Origin: Pezicula radicicola
Lineage: Eukaryota > Ascomycota > Leotiomycetes > Helotiales > Dermateaceae
Assembly: GCA_003008705.1 (NCBI GenBank)
Contig: PDUO01000065.1
Location: 62,001-126,000, forward strand
Length of the DNA: 64,000 bases
Reading direction: 5' to 3'
In this document: positions 21,799 to 31,431 of the stretch, piece by piece
Layout of the letters: the number at the start of each line of letters is the position of its first letter
How positions within the stretch are numbered: the stretch's first letter is position 1
Translations under genes and position numbers: made by a program
The notes under the pieces: generated by a model
Told to the model about the DNA's origin: nothing
Seen by the model: the letters and a program-made list of their open reading frames with translations, nothing else
The model's database searches: none

Positions 21799-23814
21799 AT
21801 GATGGTACTTTCAGGACTGCTGAAGCCTGGGAGCCCTCGACCACCGCGGAGGAACAGCCGTACTGATGTGCAGAACACCTCAACACATGAAGTAACCAGC
21901 GAGTCCTCAGCATCACTTCCTCCGAATGAGCTTCGTGAATCACGACATGTCCGCGAACGAGCAAACCTCGCACCCATCGAGTCTGAAGATCCCGACCTCC
22001 GCGACCTGAACAACAGCCTTGTGGCTCTCGCGGCCATCTTCCCTGATGTACAGGTCGAGGTCTTCCGTGAGATGCTCTCAGGCTTCGATGAGGAATCCCG
22101 ATTAGCAGTTGTCACTGAGACTTTGCTTAAGCACAAGATGAAATGGGTCAGAGGCCGATACAGGGTTGCATTGAAGGAAAAGACACAGGTGGATCCAGGC
22201 AAGCCGGGACACCCGGATTCATGTGGATTTGTGCCTGCAGAAGAGAGGTTTAGGAGCAAAGGATATAAGAAGGCTGTTAAGTCCGTCACTTATCATGAGT
22301 TCAAGGGTCTCTCGCGATCGACTATAAATGCCGTGCTCGCCGAATTCAACCACTCCTACACCCTGGCACGGCCGACGCTCATCGCCCTCTCCTCCAAGTC
22401 ATGGAGGTTTTCTTTATCCTCACTCTTCCTACGCAGAAAACCCATGTCGTCCCTCGAAGTCGAACAGCATCCTCTTGTGATCTGGCAGTCTACTGGCCAC
22501 GGATCCATTATTCCCTCCATCAAGGTCACTGGCTCGGCTGAGCTGGACAAGGAGCTTTTCGAGTCACTCATAATACCAATACAAAACCGTATTTTAGCTG
22601 AGCGGGAAGAGAAGGACCATGCATTAGCTTTGCAGCTAAACTCTGCCGAGGCAGAGGAATGTGAGGCCTTGCATGACTGTGAATGTTGCTTCACGTCAGC
22701 CACATTCGAGGAACTTGCTACTTGCGATGATGGAGGACATTTCATATGCTTTCAATGTGTCCGACATTCGGTTAATGAGGCTGTGTTTGGGCAAGGATGG
22801 CAACGAAATATTTCTGTGGACAATGGCACCTTACGCTGTGTCGCCGCTATGTCCGACGAGTGTAAAGGATGTGTTCCTCAGGAACTCGTTCGTCGGGCAT
22901 TTGCAGAAGATAAAAGTGGCCAGGAAGTAATCTGCAAGCTGGACGAACGTTTAGCAGAAGACAGCCTACTCAAAACGCAGCTACCCCTCATTCGCTGCCC
23001 GTTCTGCAGCTACGCAGAGATCGACGAACTCTACCTACCCGACTCTAAGCGTTCTTGGAGGCTGAAACGCATCGGGCCCTCCTCTATATACACAATTCTA
23101 ATTTTGATTTTAGGCGTTGGCATGATACCCTTCCTTTTACCAGTATTTGTCTTATTCTCGTTCCTCTTTCTATTCATATCCTCTCGTCGAACATTTGGCA
23201 ACTATGCCATTTCTAGCTTCAACGCATCGGTCACACGTCTTCGTCGAAAACAACTCGGTCTCAAATTCGTCTGTCAATCTGACAGGTGCGGACGTTCTTC
23301 CTGCATTTCGTGCCAGAAGGCTTGGAGCGACATCCATATATGCCACGAGTCCTCACTCTTAGCACTCCGCACCCAAGTGGAACTGGCCATGTCATTAGCC
23401 ATCAAGCGGACCTGTCCCCGCTGCAACACCTCTTTCGTAAAGTCCTCCGGCTGCAACAAACTCACCTGTGTATGCGGATATCAAATGTGCTATGTCTGTC
23501 GAAAAGATATTGGAAATGGAGAAGGGTACCGACATTTCTGTGAGCACTTCAGGCCGAATGGTGGAAGGGGCTGCTCGGAGTGTAGCAAGTGTGATCTTTA
23601 CCGCTGTGAGGATGATGAAGTGGTGGTTAAGAAAGCCAAGGAGGAAGCTGAGCGTGCTTGGATGGAGAAGGAGGGCACAGCTTTGGGCGGAGATGAGGCT
23701 TTGCGGAAAGTCATAGAGGAAAGCTGGACGAAAAACGGCAGTGGATGGATGAGGTGGAGGACGCCGGGTTGGCAAGGCATTTTTGATGCCATGGTTGAAG
23801 GTATTGTTGAGTGA
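21799..23814 (+). CDS. RING-IBR-RING (RBR) E3 ubiquitin ligase, RNF216-like, with hydrophobic segment inside the IBR region
   Basis: A single exon of 672 codons, taking the first ATG in the open frame (21799); the frame stays open further upstream without an ATG, so an earlier start through splicing is possible. After a CUE-like N-terminal helical region come RING1 (CECCFTSATF, then GGHFICFQC, about residues 294-330) and an IBR entered by RCPFCSYAE. RING2 (CPRCNTSFVKSSGCNKLTC, about 539-560) carries the probable catalytic Cys within GCNKLTC. The RBR layout transfers ubiquitin through that Cys. Between the two halves of the IBR is a ~35-residue very hydrophobic stretch (about 428-462) that could be one or two membrane helices. 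The Cys spacing of RING1 resembles RNF216/TRIAD3. Substrates unknown. Confidence 0.85.
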   Translation: MMVLSGLLKPGSPRPPRRNSRTDVQNTSTHEVTSESSASLPPNELRESRHVRERANLAPIESEDPDLRDLNNSLVALAAIFPDVQVEVFREMLSGFDEESRLAVVTETLLKHKMKWVRGRYRVALKEKTQVDPGKPGHPDSCGFVPAEERFRSKGYKKAVKSVTYHEFKGLSRSTINAVLAEFNHSYTLARPTLIALSSKSWRFSLSSLFLRRKPMSSLEVEQHPLVIWQSTGHGSIIPSIKVTGSAELDKELFESLIIPIQNRILAEREEKDHALALQLNSAEAEECEALHDCECCFTSATFEELATCDDGGHFICFQCVRHSVNEAVFGQGWQRNISVDNGTLRCVAAMSDECKGCVPQELVRRAFAEDKSGQEVICKLDERLAEDSLLKTQLPLIRCPFCSYAEIDELYLPDSKRSWRLKRIGPSSIYTILILILGVGMIPFLLPVFVLFSFLFLFISSRRTFGNYAISSFNASVTRLRRKQLGLKFVCQSDRCGRSSCISCQKAWSDIHICHESSLLALRTQVELAMSLAIKRTCPRCNTSFVKSSGCNKLTCVCGYQMCYVCRKDIGNGEGYRHFCEHFRPNGGRGCSECSKCDLYRCEDDEVVVKKAKEEAERAWMEKEGTALGGDEALRKVIEESWTKNGSGWMRWRTPGWQGIFDAMVEGIVE

Positions 23815-24076
23815 TTGATGACTTTTATGCATTACGGTCCTTTTTCATTTTGTTGGGGGGAGGGATGCATTGCGAAGGATAATCCAGCAAGTGGTGTTAT
23901 GGAGGAAAGGTCGGACTGGGAAGCAGGTATGCATTTTACCTGGGTACAGACGTAATGCGTAATTTGACCAACGATGGTTCTCACGAATCCTACCTATGTG
24001 ACCTTTTCATTCAAATTTCTATAAACAGCATATGTTCAAACAGATAGGTATCTCTCTCGCTCAATCAGCTAACTTA

Positions 24077-25510
24077 CTATACAATGGACAGATTATCCTC
24101 CTTAAAAACCCACAGCGCCAATCTATGCCTAACAAACAATCCCATAAGTCCACACACAACCTGCAAACCCAAAATTTCCGTGGCCAAACGATCCTCTCTC
24201 TTCGGACCCCACCAAACCAACCACAGATTCAAAATCGTGAAATTGGAACTCTCCACTATCACCCCCTCGGAATTTGTCTGTACCCTTAGTAAATGCAGCT
24301 TGTGCAGAAGTTTGAGTCCAACAGAGATGATAGGTTTTGGCGGATATTGCCATTCTGTGACGCTAGGTTCTAGGAGTCCTGTCCGGGCATTGAAGCGTGG
24401 GAGGCGATGGCGGGGACATTGGACTATATGGAAGAGTTGCGGAGCACTGTAGAGGAAGTTGAAGATTTGTGGAACAAAGAGTAAGAGTAAGGTTTTTGAA
24501 AAGTGACCCAAGATTCCAACGACTGCAAAGACCATACCAGCGAAATAACAGTAAGTATCGCCGACGAAGACTTTAGCTGGGAACCAATTGTGGCAGCAGA
24601 GAGCCAAGGAGACGCCGATGAATGGGAACAGAAAGTAGAGGGAGAAGAGATGGGAGTCCGTTGCTGGGTGTGGGTATGGTGATAGTAGATATAGGGAATC
24701 GTTTAGAACTAGTAGGAAGGCTATTACTAGGGATTGAGAGACTTCGATTCCGTTTATTCCTGCGAGGATGTTGATGCTGTTGGGACAGAATATTGCTATT
24801 GCTGCCATGTAAATGTAGTAGAGGAATCCAAGGTCGAAAAGTTCTCCGAAGTAGGGTTGTAGTGGGATTGGGATTACGATTTGTGTTACGCCGAAATCTA
24901 CGAAGTAGACTATTAGGATGGGGATGCTGGCGAAGGCTGGGATGAAGAATTTATGGCGCCACCGGATATCGAAGAGATCGTCGCCTATGCCCAGTATAAC
25001 AACATATGTTAGGGAGATAATTGCTGATAGGTAAGATGCTAGCTTTGTGTTTGTTAGCTGCTGAATCTCAATTACATGGATGAAAGAAAATACCTTGCTA
25101 TGCGGAAATCGATGTAGAAATCTCCCATTCTGCACATGTTCCATCTCTAGCACAACATCTCTGTTCCCTCCTCCACTCGTCGCAGCCACAATGTCCTTGT
25201 AGAAAGGAAACGGAATAAACACAATGATGATCAAAAGATACACCACAGCAGTGACAGCACCCATGGTCTCAGGAATCTCCTTCTTATGTACTTTGCTCAT
25301 ATCCTTCCCTTTCAAGCCTACTTTCATAAATGAAGGCCCTAACCATCGGATCATGGCGTACGAGGCAGAGAATGCCATACCGCTGAAAGCCAGCGATGCG
25401 ACGAGAGGCTCGCCATCGCCGTGGAAGGTGTTGGCGATGATGCCTAGGCTAGCAATGGAGAGGGAGAGGAGGGAGAGGGTTTCGGTTGTGGAGAGCGCTG
25501 ATGTGGTCAT
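24077..25510 (-). CDS. ALG7: UDP-GlcNAc:dolichyl-phosphate GlcNAc-1-phosphotransferase
   Basis: The frame is open throughout, but a 51-base in-frame intron is very likely at 25093-25043: GTATTT..ACAAAG with a CTAAC branch site. Splicing it joins FPHSK directly to LASYLSAI, which is how the family reads, giving 460 residues. About ten membrane helices are visible. Family motifs include GDDLFDIRWRHK, PNSINILAGING, GDTYCYFAGM and CPRHRLPRFN. The enzyme makes Dol-PP-GlcNAc on the ER membrane, the first step of N-glycan precursor synthesis and the target of tunicamycin. Its promoter/start segment is copied at 4230-4296. Confidence 0.94.
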   Translation of the reverse strand: MTTSALSTTETLSLLSLSIASLGIIANTFHGDGEPLVASLAFSGMAFSASYAMIRWLGPSFMKVGLKGKDMSKVHKKEIPETMGAVTAVVYLLIIIVFIPFPFYKDIVAATSGGGNRDVVLEMEHVQNGRFLHRFPHSKVFSFIHVIEIQQLTNTKLASYLSAIISLTYVVILGIGDDLFDIRWRHKFFIPAFASIPILIVYFVDFGVTQIVIPIPLQPYFGELFDLGFLYYIYMAAIAIFCPNSINILAGINGIEVSQSLVIAFLLVLNDSLYLLSPYPHPATDSHLFSLYFLFPFIGVSLALCCHNWFPAKVFVGDTYCYFAGMVFAVVGILGHFSKTLLLLFVPQIFNFLYSAPQLFHIVQCPRHRLPRFNARTGLLEPSVTEWQYPPKPIISVGLKLLHKLHLLRVQTNSEGVIVESSNFTILNLWLVWWGPKREDRLATEILGLQVVCGLMGLFVRHRLALWVFKEDNLSIV

Positions 25511-25567
25511 TTGTGCGAAATCATTTCAGTATGGGCAATATGGACTGATGTTTGAAGGAAAGTGAGT
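25501..25567 (-). repeat. ALG7 start region, partner of the copy at 4230-4296
   Basis: The 67 bases from the ALG7 promoter through its first codons; they match 4230-4296 with about two substitutions. Because this copy is attached to the intact gene, it is likely the source. Confidence 0.85.
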
Positions 25568-26418
25568 AGTTGGCTGTGAAAGAGTCTGGTCTGGTTGATT
25601 GTTCATTTGAGCGACGAGGCTGAGGCGAGAGGCCACGAAGCCGTTGCAAAGCCTCCTGCGCTAGCTGGTACCTGAACAGGGATCTTATTCGGCATCTTTC
25701 TCGAGTGACGTGAGACGGACCAGTGGTGGAAGTCGAGGCACAAAGTTGAATTTGGTACCAAAGATGGGGAGAAATTAGTTACCAATTCAGTAGTGAGAGG
25801 ATGTGCGATTGTAGAAAAGCTGGGTTGCTTGCTGCTTTTGAGTCTGCACTGAAGAATGTCAGCCTTGCCCAATGCCAAGTCTAGCGCCGCCCTGGTGCCT
25901 TTTAAAGACAGGATGAGAGGGTATCGATTATTGAGTTTTTTTAAAGTATTCACTATCTATTCGATGAAAATAGAGATCATAGCAGCTACCCTAAATAGAC
26001 TGATGTTTCAAAATCCATTTATCATTTGTTAATGGATATATGAGGTAGTAGAAGAAGAAGAAGATGCTGCTCGCTTAGATATTCACTTAGTGTGAGGTCT
26101 CCAAGCCCTCGGTCTCTCTACTAATTCCTGAAGGACACGTTCTGATTATCTACTTACAGCCTGATATAATCTATGGAAAGTAAGAAGTCTTCCGTATAAT
26201 GTAGCCACTACTACGTGGCTATATATAAGAAGATAATACTCACAAAGGGGCATAGTAACTAACTTGTTTGAGTTACTGACTTGATTCTGGTATCAGATTT
26301 AAAGCTTGTCTCACTCACATCATCCTGCAAAAGTATATAAGTTAACATAAGCAATTCACCTAATATCCCAACCTCACGGCTTGAGAACTAGAAGAGACAA
26401 TGCTTTCCAGCCCTCAAA
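25568..26418. other. Intergenic region between ALG7 and the flavin monooxygenase
   Basis: Holds the ALG7 promoter region and the monooxygenase 3' flank. A 116-codon reverse-strand frame (25603-25953) has no recognisable feature. A GTAACTAACTTGTTTGAGTT stretch near 26260 resembles the 18-base repeat family. Confidence 0.45.
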
Positions 26419-28716
26419 TCAAGATTCAAGCCGCCACCTCCACAGCAAGACCTCCAAGACTTCCTTCATTCGCCAAGCCTCTATAATACTAACATAATCC
26501 CCAATACCTCTGCCCCAAATACTTCCCCTCGCTGCCTTCATCTGTTCCTCCGATCCCGAAATTCGATCAGCTTCTCCCTCAGCATTCAAATAACTCGGTG
26601 TACAACCAGCAAATCCAGCAAAAGCAGCCGCCTGATTCATTGTTTGCATTGACCAAGCTTCCTCCGCTTCCACAGTTGGTTCGATTGTGAATTTCTCTTT
26701 CTTCGACTTTTTGGCCGCTTCGGAAAGTATGTAGGCGACATGGGTTGAAAGTTGATCTAGTGTGTACATCTGATTCGCTGTTGCTCCAACTTGAATTGGA
26801 CCTGGAAAGAAGAGATTTGGGAAACCATTGCTCACTACGCCGTGTAAAGTCCCAATATTTGAGGTCCATTTCTCGTCCAGAGTTTGGTTCATTCCTTTGA
26901 CGAAGATACCAGCTCGAGTGGATGGACAACCTTTTCCTTCGAAGGGAGATGCGAATCCAGTACTCATTATTATTAGATCTAGTTCGAATTCCTTCTCTCC
27001 TACCTTTAGACCATGTTCTGTTAGGCAATCAACTCCTTTTCCGTCTGTGTCGATGAGCTTTACGTTGGGGAGGTTGAAGCTTTGGAGATATTCGTCGTGG
27101 AAACAGGGCCTCTTGCACCAGGTTGGGTACCATGCTTTCAATGATTCAGCGATCGCTTTATCCTTGACGATTTCATTGACCCTTGATCGAACCTTTTCTG
27201 TTCGTGGAAAGTCTACAGAGTGGAGGTATCCGATATATTGAGGAATAGACTCCATAGTAACTTGATTCGGCGCACCGACAAGAGCATGATAGGATGGGAG
27301 TTTTGACCATTGGTCATCTACCATGTTGACTTTTGGAGGAGGAGATACGTGTGACACGTGCGCATTGAAATTATCCATTCTTTCCCTCTGCCAACCCTTC
27401 TTAATGTTCACTTCACGTTTCCACCATTCCGGATCAGTTAGCCGGTTGTCTCGTCTGTCGACCGACGAGGGTGTACGTTGAAAAACATACAACTCTTTTG
27501 CCCATTTAGCGAGCCTACACTTAGAAACTCGGGGTTAGTTTACTTGATCCAGATAATATTAGGAGTAACTTAAACATGATCCAGGAGCAAGTTACCCAAA
27601 TTAAATTAGTTACTCAAAACAAGAGGGAATAATTGAACCCGAAAGGTGAAATTTGTTCCGAGAAATTGGGTACGTACTCGGGCACTATTTGAACCGCAGT
27701 AGCTCCTGTACCTATTACTCCAACTTTTTTGTCTTTCAAGTTGACGAGTTCTTGTTTTTCCGGGTTACCTCCAGTATACGCGTAATCGAACCTAGAGGTA
27801 TGGAAAATGTGTCCTTGGAAGCTGTCCAATCCTGGAAGATCAGGAAGCTTGGGTTTATGCAAGACGCCAGATACCACCATAACGAACTGTGCTCGAATTG
27901 TAATATCGGGGTGTTTTGCTTGGCTGGCTCTCCTGCTATGCATCTCTACAACCCACTCCTTTTCATTATCATCCCAAGTCATCCCTTTCAAGTTTACTTG
28001 GAACTGAGTCATGTCCCGAAGCTTCCACTTCTCAGCAATGCTATTTGCATATGCCCTCAGCTCAGGTCCATAAGCGTATTTGTGTTTCGGCATATAGTTC
28101 ATCTCCTCTAATAAGGGCATATAAATGTAGCTCTCGATATCACACATGATCCCAGGATATCGGGACCTATATTTCTCAGAGTCAGCATAGTTCTAAAGAC
28201 ACAGGAACTCTGAGTCTGGCTTTTGTCTGCCTCGAGAAATAGAGAATCTTCTAAGTATGAGAAACATGTATACCAGTACCAGGTCCCTCCAAACCCACCG
28301 GCTGAGTCCACAATCCGTATGTCCTCAGCTGCAATTCCAGCTTGTATTAAGCGAACGGCAAACAGTAGCCCCCCAAATCCAGCACCAACAATAAGATATT
28401 TGCAGCGAGATCCGTCTGTGAGAACCTGAGATCCGACTTCGGAAGCATTGGGATCGATCCATGGATCAGCTTCATAATGCTTGAATTTATCCGACTTGCA
28501 AAGATCAACGTATTGTGAGGTGCCATCTGCACGTAATCGCTTGTCACGTTCATGGGCATATTTCTGCTGAGCTTGTATAGCACTTGCAACACTGTTCGAC
28601 TCAGTTGCGGAGTTTTGGACTGCATCCTTCATACCAGCTTCTGCTGCAGCTTCAGTATTTGTAGCAGAAGCTGCTAAAGGGATAGTATTGCGCGCGGCGG
28701 AGGCGGATGAAGACAT
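26419..28716 (-). CDS. FAD/NADPH-dependent monooxygenase, Baeyer-Villiger type
   Basis: Three exons (28716-28274, 28166-27678, 27514-26419) give 675 residues. The first Rossmann motif is VGAGFGGLLFAV at about residue 108, followed by GGFGGTWYWSRYPGIMCD, characteristic of Baeyer-Villiger monooxygenases (BVMOs). The fingerprint region reads FQGHIFHTSRFDY, fitting F-x-G-x3-H-x3 with an aromatic and Asp instead of WP. The NADPH motif is GVIGTGATAVQIVPE. These enzymes insert oxygen next to a ketone to form esters or lactones, often in secondary or steroid metabolism; the substrate cannot be predicted. The ~100-residue Ala/Ser-rich N-terminal extension is typical of fungal long BVMOs. Intron 2 (163 bases) is the longest of the repeated introns. 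Confidence 0.9.
27515..27677 (-). repeat. Introner-like intron, copy 5 (BVMO intron 2)
   Basis: 163 bases, phase 2. The 5' GTACGTACCCAATTTCTC is identical to copy 3. The core GCTCCTGGATCATGTTT, the end CTAACCCCGAGTTTCT and the intervening bases match copies 2 and 3. An extra ~35-base stretch upstream of the core (GAGTAACTAATTTAATTTGG) resembles the dispersed 18-base repeat. Confidence 0.8.
28167..28273 (-). repeat. Possible sixth, strongly diverged introner-like intron (BVMO intron 1)
   Basis: 107 bases, GTATAC..ATATAG. Only the 3' end (TTAGAACTATGCTGACTCTG, then AGAAATATAG) is reminiscent of the family's AGAACAAG..CTGACTCCGAG pattern. It may be chance. Confidence 0.25.
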
Positions 28717-29607
28717 GTCTGGGGAGAGATACACAAAATAGAAATAGATTTAAAGTAAAATAACGACGGAGGAGGAAGAGGATAGGAGGTTTGTAACATG
28801 TAGGAATTAACCGACGGCACACATGTCGACATCTCCCATCTTGCTGAAGCTAGCTCCTGTGCCTTAACTTTTCTCCTGTCCGTAACAAGATGATGCCTGG
28901 AATGGTTTAAGGGTTTACGGTTTCGTGCTGGTGCATAGACTATGAAACGGATATTCCTGTCCCCGCAGTGATGCAGACAATGCAGACCTTTGAATTGGTG
29001 ATCTCGTACGAAGGTCGCGTCACCATCCCATCTGTCAAAACTGCAGCGCCCACTTGAGCAGCGGTCGGTATCGAGGGGCAGACGGCCTCCATCAGATAGG
29101 GAATCGAGCTTGTGTAGAAATAATGAGCAACCATACGATCATCTGGCACACACGAATACGAGAAAGTGACATCGCAGCAGCCCCTGACTTCAGTGATTGA
29201 GAGGCACAACAAGCTCTGTCGCCACCAGCCCTGCATGAAATAAATCAGCACTAATAAATCAACTATTAGGAATGTTTAGAAAAAGAACGGTACTCGCGGT
29301 TCTTCATGTACCTTTGACCGCTATGAGTTAGGCGTTTGTGAAGTGGCCCAGGTAGGTATGCAACCCCCTACGTACGTAGTCGGAAATGCTGGTTTCTAGT
29401 GCTGATAGGAGGAGGAGAGAGAAAACCACTCACTACTCAGCCTTTCCCATTTCAAGTCACAGCCTCGTGCGCTCGGACGTCGGCTGAAGAGATGCCCGGC
29501 GAACCTCTTCCTTCCTCTCCCTTGAAGCTTCGCAATATCCCACCACAGACCACTCACTAGGTAGACGACCTTGTACAACAGTAACACATATCTAATCCAC
29601 CATCACC
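28717..29607. other. Divergent intergenic region, BVMO and SEH1 promoters
   Basis: About 890 bases between divergent start codons. Open frames here lack any recognisable feature. Confidence 0.45.
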
Positions 29608-30888
29608 ATGTCGCCAATGATGGACGGATACTTCACCCCGCCACCACAAGAAGGAAGCTTCGTGCTTCTCCAAAACACACATCGCGATATGGTACAATCA
29701 ACAGCCTTTAACAGCTACGGCGACAGATTCGCAAGCAGTTCTGTAGATGGAAAGATAAAAGTGTATAACCGACATAAAGATGGATCTTGGAATCTTTGTG
29801 ATACGTGGAACGCACATTCTGGTGAGATTCTAGAAGTATGTTTACCCTAATCCTTCAATTACCATCTGGTTCAAGCAAAGAGCGTCCTAACAAGTCACTA
29901 GTTACAATGGCTGCCACCAACCATCCACCCCAACCTCCTCGCCTCAACCTCCACAGACGGCCGCTTCAAACTCTGGCTCGAAGATCCAACGATAGCCCCC
30001 CTAAAAGGCCGACGCTTCTCCCAACCAATCTGGGAACTAAAAGCTACAGCCCGCGCGCCCTTCTCTTCCTTCTCAATGATCCACAATCCCTCAACCAGAC
30101 ACACCTATCTAGCGCTGATAAACCGGGATGCGACACTAACAGTTTACGAGAACGACGAGCCTGAGAACCTAACGAATTGGGTGGAAGTAGATCATTTTAT
30201 CGTATGCGAGAAGCCAGCTCGGGGAGAAGAGACAGCATTCAGAGTACGATTCGACCCAAATCCGGAACCATGCTATAATGCAATAAGACAAGGTGTACAA
30301 AAGGATGCATTAGGGATTGTCGTAGCCAGTATGAATACAGCCAGTATTTGGCGAACGAAGGAGATTTCACATACAGTATCACTTGGACAGAGCAGTAGTA
30401 GGGAATTCTACTTGGCTGCAGAATTGAAGGGTCATAAGTCTTTAGTAAGAGATGTAGCATGGGCACCTGGAAGTGTTCGTGGTTTCGATATAATAGCTAC
30501 CGCGTGTAAAGATGGCTATATCCGCGTCTTCGAAATTCATACACCTCCTCCCTCTTCGACTCCGTCATCCTATGGTTCGACCACAACAAAAACACCTCAT
30601 TCACAGCAAAAATTAGTTGAGAATCGGTCGGGGATAGGAGCTGGGTTGGCAGGCGCAAAAGAGAGCGGAGGAGGGAGTGGCAGTGGAGGGGTCAAGCACG
30701 TAGCAAAAGAGGTGTCGAGACTCGATGCACATCGCACGCCAGTTTGGAGAGTGGGGTTTGATGAGGATGGGCAGTTATTGGGGAGTACGGGGGATGATGG
30801 GAAGGTTGTATTATGGAGGAGGGAGCCGAGTGGATTTTGGAGTAAGAGCGCCGAGTTGGCTATGAATAGGAGCGCTTTGCCTACTTAA
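29608..30888 (+). CDS. SEH1: Nucleoporin SEH1 (WD40 protein of the Nup84 and SEA complexes)
   Basis: Two exons, 29608-29835 and 29902-30888, joined by a 66-base intron, give 404 residues. WD40 blades are recognisable from the start: TAFNSYGDRFASSSVDGKI, WNAHSGEILELQWLPP, LLASTSTDGRFKLWL, GHKSLVRDVAWAPGSVRG and VWRVGFDEDGQLLGSTGDDG. The order matches SEH1: six blades completed by a partner. A Ser/Gly/Lys-rich loop interrupts the later blades. SEH1 works in the Y-shaped Nup84 scaffold of nuclear pores and in the SEA/GATOR2 complex on the vacuole that controls TORC1. The gene diverges from the BVMO and converges on SET3. Confidence 0.9.
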
Positions 30889-31431
30889 TTTTGTCCGAGG
30901 ACCAAAGAACATTTGGGAAAGGATGTGGGCGGTTAGTACGTTGGTTAGTACGTTGGTTAGCGGGAAACGGCGTTGCAGGCGAGTATGCATTTGGTAAGAT
31001 ATCTCTTCTGGAGGTCTGGAGGACTCCAGGTAACTATTCTGAGCGACGAAGACGAAGCTGATGAATGATGTCTGGTAAAAGATTAAGAAGTCGACCTAAA
31101 CACGTACAGTGGGCGTTGCAACAACAGGTCACAAGCACAATATGGAAAGCATGAGTAACCTCGAAATGCCTGTATGGCTCTGTTCTTAAACATCACAGCT
31201 ACTGGTGTTACAACAAGGGTACATATTTTGCCCAAATCATGCACGACCCAGTAGGGGAATCAAATGAAACCGAATGGTCAGAACAATCCGTCCTCTTGTA
31301 CCTGCCAAACGCCTTGGACTATCCCAGAAATCCCCGCCCCCTGTTTTGATTGAGTCCTTCCCTTGTAACGTTGAGCGCTCAAAAAAAATAGAAATGAAAG
31401 CCGTCAAGCGTGTAGAGCAAGTCTATGTATA
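30889..31431. other. Intergenic region between convergent SEH1 and SET3
   Basis: 3' flanks of two convergent genes; a short repeat (GTTAGTACGTTG twice) occurs at about 30930-30960. No gene seen. Confidence 0.5.

Noticed and set aside
25603..25953. 116-codon reverse-strand frame upstream of ALG7
   Set aside because: No recognised feature; lies in the promoter region.
28940..29251. 103-codon reverse-strand frame
   Set aside because: No domain; in a divergent promoter region.
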